This document shows positions 59,938 through 64,000 of a stretch of 64,000 bases of DNA, in pieces (positions within the stretch are counted from its first letter, which is position 1; the number at the start of each line of letters is the position of its first letter). The stretch comes from Sulfuricurvum sp. PC08-66 (GTDB lineage: Bacteria > Campylobacterota > Campylobacteria > Campylobacterales > Sulfurimonadaceae). The stretch covers positions 62,001 to 126,000 of the forward strand of contig JQIT01000003.1 in the NCBI GenBank assembly GCA_000830255.1, in the 5' to 3' direction. Below the pieces are notes generated by a model. The model was not told where the DNA came from. It made no database searches and was given only the letters and a program-made list of their open reading frames with translations. The position numbers were made by a program, and so were the translations under genes.

Positions 59938-61191
59938 ATGATTACCGCGATACTTCTCTTCTTGGCGACATTGACATTGGTCATCTGGCAACCGCGCGGA
60001 TTGCCCATCGGTACAAGTGCTGTCATGGGTGCTCTTGCGGCACTGCTGTTGGGCGTCGTCCAATGGAGCGATGTGATGGAAGTGACTGCCATCGTGTGGG
60101 ACGCTACTCTCGCCTTTATCGGCATCATTTTGCTCTCGATGGTGATGGATGCGATAGGTTTTTTTGAGTGGGCGGCACTCTACATGGCACGCGCAAGCCG
60201 TGGCAACGGGCATCTACTCTTTGTCTATACACTGCTCTTGGGCGCTTTCGTCTCCGCCTTTTTCTCCAACGACGGTGCGGCACTTATCCTCACCCCTATA
60301 CTACTTGCCAAGATGAAACACCTACGCCTAGACCCTGTGGCGCTTTTTGCTTTTCTCATGGCAGGTGGATTTATCGGCGATAGCGCCTCTAGTCCTCTGG
60401 TCATCTCCAATCTCACCAATATCCTCACCGCTGGCTACTTCGATATAGGCTTTTGGGAGTATATGAGGGCGATGTTTGTGCCCAATCTTTTGAGTATCGC
60501 CGCCTCGATAGCGGTGCTTTGGCTCTATTTTCGTCGCTCTATTCCCGCACGTGTCGATATCGACGCCCTTGCCCACCCCTCAAGTGTGCTCAAAAACCGC
60601 ACTCTTTTTCGATTGAGCTGGGGCTTTTTGGCGCTCCTCATGGTGGGATACTTCATGGGAGATGCGTATGGATTGCCCGTCTCACTCTTCGCGTTGGGGG
60701 GTGGGGTGATATTCTTGGGGATTGCGAGCTTTTTTGGTGTGACGCACCCCATGATGATAGTGCGTCATGCACCATGGCAGGTGGTGTGGTTTAGTATCGG
60801 ACTCTATATCGTGGTCTTTGGACTCAAAAACGCGGGGCTTACCACCTATCTAGCACAGATAATTACGGCATTAGCGGCGCAAGACGAGACGATTGCCGTC
60901 ATTGGCACAGGCTTTTTGTCGGCACTGCTAAGTAGCGTCATGAACAACATGCCCACCATCATGATAATGGACATCGCCATCGATGAGGCAGGTGAGGCGG
61001 CTTTGGCGTATGCCAATATCTTGGGTGCCAATCTAGGGCCCAAAATGACCCCAATAGGCTCATTAGCTACGCTGTTGTGGCTACACCTCTTGGCGCAAAA
61101 AGGTGTGCGTATTTCGTGGGGAGAGTATATGAAAGTGGGGCTTGTTATCACACCACCTGTGCTCTTGGTGGCGTTGCTGGGGTTGGTGTAA
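59938..61191 (+). CDS. arsB: ArsB-family arsenite efflux transporter
   Basis: A 417-residue inner membrane transporter with about 11-12 spans. The ArsB signature GANLGPKMTPIGSLATLLWL with LHLLAQKGVRISWGEY following it is very close to E. coli ArsB, and FSNDGAALILTPI and VMNNMPTIMIMDIA also match. It exports arsenite or antimonite using the proton gradient. No arsA, arsC or arsR is adjacent. A GGGGG stretch precedes the ATG. Confidence 0.92.
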   Translation: MITAILLFLATLTLVIWQPRGLPIGTSAVMGALAALLLGVVQWSDVMEVTAIVWDATLAFIGIILLSMVMDAIGFFEWAALYMARASRGNGHLLFVYTLLLGAFVSAFFSNDGAALILTPILLAKMKHLRLDPVALFAFLMAGGFIGDSASSPLVISNLTNILTAGYFDIGFWEYMRAMFVPNLLSIAASIAVLWLYFRRSIPARVDIDALAHPSSVLKNRTLFRLSWGFLALLMVGYFMGDAYGLPVSLFALGGGVIFLGIASFFGVTHPMMIVRHAPWQVVWFSIGLYIVVFGLKNAGLTTYLAQIITALAAQDETIAVIGTGFLSALLSSVMNNMPTIMIMDIAIDEAGEAALAYANILGANLGPKMTPIGSLATLLWLHLLAQKGVRISWGEYMKVGLVITPPVLLVALLGLV

Positions 61192-61204
61192 TCAACCTCC
61201 CTTC

Positions 61205-62614
61205 TTAAAAAGTGTAATTCATTATCAAGTTATGCACGGTGATGCTGTTTTTGCCAAAGACGAAATTGGTATTGCTAGCACTCTCATAGGTGTTGCCAAT
61301 AGCATCTTTGCGTGTGATGAGATACTCAATGACAAGCCCTTGGAGTGAGCCTGAGAATTTGTAGAATATATCGATGTTGGCGTGTGCATAACTTGGGATG
61401 CCATATTTGTTGAGTTTCCAATTTTTGGCATCTTGTTTGAAGTAGTTGCCGTATCCGATAGAGAGGGTTAGACCATTGACTCCAATTGCTTTGAAATCTT
61501 GCTCGAGGGTCAGCAAAAAGGCAGTTGTGCCACCACTACCATCGGAGCGTTCACGTTTTTGAAAGGTGAAAAGTGGCTCTTTGCCCCATTCGCGTGGGAA
61601 CAAAAATCGTCCCTCATCGGTCGTCATCGTCGTGGCAAAGGTCAACGTCGTGTCGTTATACCCTACACCTGCTTTGGCACCGTAGGTCATACTCTTTTCG
61701 CCTTTGCCGAAATAGGATTTGGCGATTTGCGCGTTGGTCGCATTGGCTTGGCTGTCTTCGCTGTTACCGCCATTGCCTACCTCTTGTTGTGCGATGAGTT
61801 GCGCGCCAAAGAGGGCTTTGATATCGCCAAATTTGGCGTTGTAATTGCCTTCAAAATAGGCAGTGTTGAAGATGTTATCGACGTAATAGTCCCACACTTC
61901 TAGCTTGACTCCCGCAAGAGGTGTATAGGTCACAGAACCAATATAGATACCATTTGAGACGGTATTACCTCCAAAATTTGAAGCAGTTGTGGCAGTAGTA
62001 GGTGCATTTCCTTGGGGATAGCCATAGCCTAGTGATTCGGCGACGCTTTTCCATTCAGGTGTACTACGGTTCCAAATCGCGTTGAGATAACCACCTTGAA
62101 AATCAAATCCCTCTACATCTTTGCTAGCTAGCCATACGCCTTGTTCGAGTGTAGGAATCATACGACCATCTTCGGGATTGATGAAAGGCGTGTTGAGCTT
62201 CATGCGTCCCACAGTTGCTTTACTTTTGGAGAGAGTGTAGCTTAGGTATAGCTCTCCAATATTGGTAATACTCTCTGTATCATGATTGCCTGCATCGACA
62301 AGTCCAGCAACATAGCGAGAGCCTTTGTTGCTAGCCGTTGGTTCGACATGCGTAGTGCTTACATTATCGCGGATGTAGTTGGTCGTATAAAAAGCGATAC
62401 CCGCCTTGATACCCCATAATGAACCTGTCTCATACTTGAGATGACCACCCAAGGTCGCGCCGTAATAATCAGCAAGTCCCTCTTTGTTGTCCTCGACCAT
62501 GAGGTAAGAGCGAATTTGACCGCTTGCCTTGCCCTCTTTGAAGGCGGCAGTTATATCCTCTGCCGCAACCAGTGCATTGATAGCGACTAAGCTAAGTAAA
62601 AATGTACGTTGCAT
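61205..62614 (-). CDS. OprD-family outer membrane porin
   Basis: A 469-residue porin: signal peptide (MQRTFLLSLVAINALVAA), a glycine- and aromatic-rich barrel, and a C-terminal Phe (HNLIMNYTF). Features include ASGQIRSYLMVEDN, TVGRMKLNTPFINPEDGRM and AIGVNGLTLSIGYGNYFK, which fit the OprD-like group common in Campylobacterota. Substrate unknown. A TACAAT hexamer on the minus strand at 62634-62639 is a likely -10. It converges on arsB with a 13-base gap. Confidence 0.88.
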   Translation of the reverse strand: MQRTFLLSLVAINALVAAEDITAAFKEGKASGQIRSYLMVEDNKEGLADYYGATLGGHLKYETGSLWGIKAGIAFYTTNYIRDNVSTTHVEPTASNKGSRYVAGLVDAGNHDTESITNIGELYLSYTLSKSKATVGRMKLNTPFINPEDGRMIPTLEQGVWLASKDVEGFDFQGGYLNAIWNRSTPEWKSVAESLGYGYPQGNAPTTATTASNFGGNTVSNGIYIGSVTYTPLAGVKLEVWDYYVDNIFNTAYFEGNYNAKFGDIKALFGAQLIAQQEVGNGGNSEDSQANATNAQIAKSYFGKGEKSMTYGAKAGVGYNDTTLTFATTMTTDEGRFLFPREWGKEPLFTFQKRERSDGSGGTTAFLLTLEQDFKAIGVNGLTLSIGYGNYFKQDAKNWKLNKYGIPSYAHANIDIFYKFSGSLQGLVIEYLITRKDAIGNTYESASNTNFVFGKNSITVHNLIMNYTF

Positions 62615-62633
62615 AATAAATCCTTATGCGTAT

Positions 62634-62639
62634 ATTGTA
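62634..62639 (-). promoter_or_regulatory. Predicted -10 of the porin gene
   Basis: TACAAT on the minus strand 20 bases before the porin ATG, inside the 108-base gap between rpsU and the porin. Confidence 0.4.
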
Positions 62640-62683
62640 ATGCAAGATTTAATTTTTGTGTGAAAAGAGGTAAAGTGAAGTGC

Positions 62684-62716
62684 TAAAAAAAGAGTGTTTC
62701 TCCCACAAAGGGGAGA
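62684..62716 (-). terminator. Intrinsic terminator after rpsU
   Basis: On the minus strand TCTCCCC - TTTGT - GGGAGA forms a stem seven bases after the rpsU stop, followed after AACACTC by TTTTTTT. It probably ends the rpsU transcript. Confidence 0.6.
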
Positions 62717-62722
62717 GGGGTT

Positions 62723-62935
62723 TTAGAGGCGAGATTCGTAACGGCGCATCATATAGAGACGTTTGAGCATTTTTTTGCGTGCTGCAATTTTCTCTTTTTT
62801 GCGGATCTCTGTTTTGGTTTCGTGGAAGCGACGTGCACGTGCTTCTGTCACCACCAGATTGCGGTCTGCTTGTTTTTTGAATCGGCGGTACGCTGAATCG
62901 AAATTGTCATCTTGACCTAACATAATTCCTGGCAT
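62723..62935 (-). CDS. rpsU: Ribosomal protein S21
   Basis: A 70-residue basic protein of the small ribosomal subunit: [39 protein letters not shown] and the end [17 protein letters not shown] match campylobacterial S21. The start [19 protein letters not shown] at 62935 matches the usual MPGI start; two upstream Met codons in frame are less likely. It is a single-gene unit with a terminator. Confidence 0.95.
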   Translation of the reverse strand: MPGIMLGQDDNFDSAYRRFKKQADRNLVVTEARARRFHETKTEIRKKEKIAARKKMLKRLYMMRRYESRL

Positions 62936-63010
62936 TGAAAACATCACCCCATTTCGTTCTAAAGTAAGGGGCGCATTGTAGCCAAAAAGCCCCCTCGATG
63001 CAATAGCAAA

Positions 63011-64000
63011 TCAGGTACGGTACTCCTCGAGAAGCTGGTCAAGTTGCGCAGTCATTGCATGCAACTGATTGGAGGCTTTGGCGATGGAGGCGACACTTTG
63101 GGTGTTTTGGGTCGAGAGGGTGTGAATGGTTTGGACTTGGCGCACCATGCTATCGACGCTTTGGGCATTGCCAATGTAGCCTTGGACGGTAGCATCGACT
63201 TGCAAGAGCGAGTGGCTCATAGCGTGAGTGCTCTCATCGATGTGCTCTTGGGCTTGGGTGGCGTCTTGTGCCAATGCTTCGATATGTTGCGCATTTTGGC
63301 TCATTTGGGCGCTGGTATCGATGACGGCTTGAACGATGAGATTGATATTGGCGTTGATTTGGGTGAGTGAGCTTTGGGTGCGTTCGGCGAGCTTGCGCAC
63401 TTCGTCCGCGACGACAGCAAAGCCTCTGCCGTGCTCTCCTGCCCGCGCCGCCTCGATAGCGGCATTGAGCGCGAGCAAATTGGTCTGATCTGCGATGTCG
63501 GAGATGACGGTGAGCACCTCCTTGACCTGTTGCGCATCGTGGCTGAGCTGCTCTAGAGCTTGTGCCATTTGGGTCTCGATAGCGGAGCGTTCGTGTACGT
63601 CGTGGGCGAGGCGTTCGATTTTGGTATTGGCATTTTGGAGGGCTTGCGTGGTGCGTGCTAGCTCCTCTTTGGTCGCTTTGGCATCATCGATAGCAGTGTG
63701 CAGGATGCTTTGGAGATTGCCCCCTTCGGTCGTGACGGCATTGACGATACGCGCCTCCTCTTCGACCTTCTGCCCTATCTCCACAGAGGCATCGAGCAGC
63801 TCTTGGGCGATGGTAGCGTTGGTGTGGCTCATCGTTTTGGCTTGGGAGACGGTGGTTTGTACCTTTTGGATAAAGGCGTTGATATTTTGGCTCACCTCGT
63901 GTATCTCATCCCCTTGGCTCACCACGATGCGTTGCGTCAAATCCCCCTCACCCACCGCCAAATCGTGCGCGGCGTGTTGGAGTGTCGAGAGCTTGTTGAT
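63011..64000 (-). CDS. Methyl-accepting chemotaxis protein (N-terminus outside window)
   Basis: The frame is open to the last base, so only the C-terminal 329 residues are seen. The window edge reads through the end of a HAMP domain ([20 protein letters not shown]), then the cytoplasmic signalling helices with the hairpin tip core [20 protein letters not shown] and [20 protein letters not shown]. No CheR-docking pentapeptide is present at the C-terminus. It signals to CheA/CheW; the ligand domain is not in the window. Confidence 0.93.
   Translation of the reverse strand: MNKLSTLQHAAHDLAVGEGDLTQRIVVSQGDEIHEVSQNINAFIQKVQTTVSQAKTMSHTNATIAQELLDASVEIGQKVEEEARIVNAVTTEGGNLQSILHTAIDDAKATKEELARTTQALQNANTKIERLAHDVHERSAIETQMAQALEQLSHDAQQVKEVLTVISDIADQTNLLALNAAIEAARAGEHGRGFAVVADEVRKLAERTQSSLTQINANINLIVQAVIDTSAQMSQNAQHIEALAQDATQAQEHIDESTHAMSHSLLQVDATVQGYIGNAQSVDSMVRQVQTIHTLSTQNTQSVASIAKASNQLHAMTAQLDQLLEEYRT

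Overview
The window reads as chromosomal DNA of a Campylobacterota (epsilonproteobacterial) sulfur-oxidising chemolithotroph, close in gene content to the Sulfurimonas/Sulfuricurvum/Sulfurovum groups. Support comes from a ccoNOQP cbb3 oxidase operon with its DUF4006 and FixH companions, DUF507 beside carA, ThyX-type thymidylate synthesis, a type II sulfide:quinone oxidoreductase, a type-E-like fumarate reductase pair and a 70-residue S21 protein. The sequence is gene dense with short gaps, many 1-14 base overlaps and no tRNA, rRNA, CRISPR array or insertion sequence that I can see. Base composition is not uniform: the cco/car block (about 10.35-17.8 kb) is clearly richer in A+T than its flanks. 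No stretch over 300 bases lacks a gene.

Layout. 0-5.2 kb: end of a GGDEF response regulator, mutY, then a minus-strand unit of a RudS-like tRNA desulfidase, DNA photolyase and lipocalin, then proB. 5.2-10.3 kb: addA and addB for recombination. 10.3-15.1 kb: cbb3 oxidase operon with maturation factors and a 31-codon membrane microprotein. 15.3-22.0 kb: a SafE-like membrane protein, carA, DUF507, flagellar motE-like and fliJ genes coupled to purA, hisZ and an aminotransferase. 22.1-22.6 kb: BrnT-type toxin-antitoxin. 22.6-29.9 kb: LPP20/DUF4384 protein, an exported caspase-like peptidase, and a MacAB-TolC-type exporter. 30-34.2 kb: YceI, a second toxin-antitoxin pair coupled to a Crp/Fnr regulator, Hsp20, a degenerate EAL protein and an extradiol dioxygenase. 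34.3-37.6 kb: FrdA/FrdB-like pair and two small genes.

37.6-49.1 kb is the most coherent accessory region: a beta-propeller phytase with its TonB-dependent receptor, a PhoX phosphatase with a diheme cytochrome c, and a complete TonB2/TtpC-type energising system (DUF3450, TtpC, ExbB, ExbD, TonB, TPR). Pho-box-like 11-bp repeats lie in front of the receptor and in the divergent phoX/DUF3450 promoter region, so I read it as a phosphate-starvation island that cleaves organic phosphate outside the cell and powers uptake across the outer membrane.

49.1-64 kb: DUF3365 haem protein and sulfide:quinone oxidoreductase behind a 10-bp inverted repeat; several unrecognised small genes; a double-length ThyX; dGTPase; a barrel/coiled-coil/MORN envelope protein; purT; a second SafE paralogue; ArsB behind an operator-like palindrome; an OprD-like porin; rpsU; and the end of a chemoreceptor. 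The best candidates for something undescribed are the exported caspase/DUF4384 pair beside an exporter, the PhoX-cytochrome pair inside the Pho island, the anchorless FrdAB with altered cofactor sites, and the microproteins beside the oxidase and the sulfide dehydrogenase.
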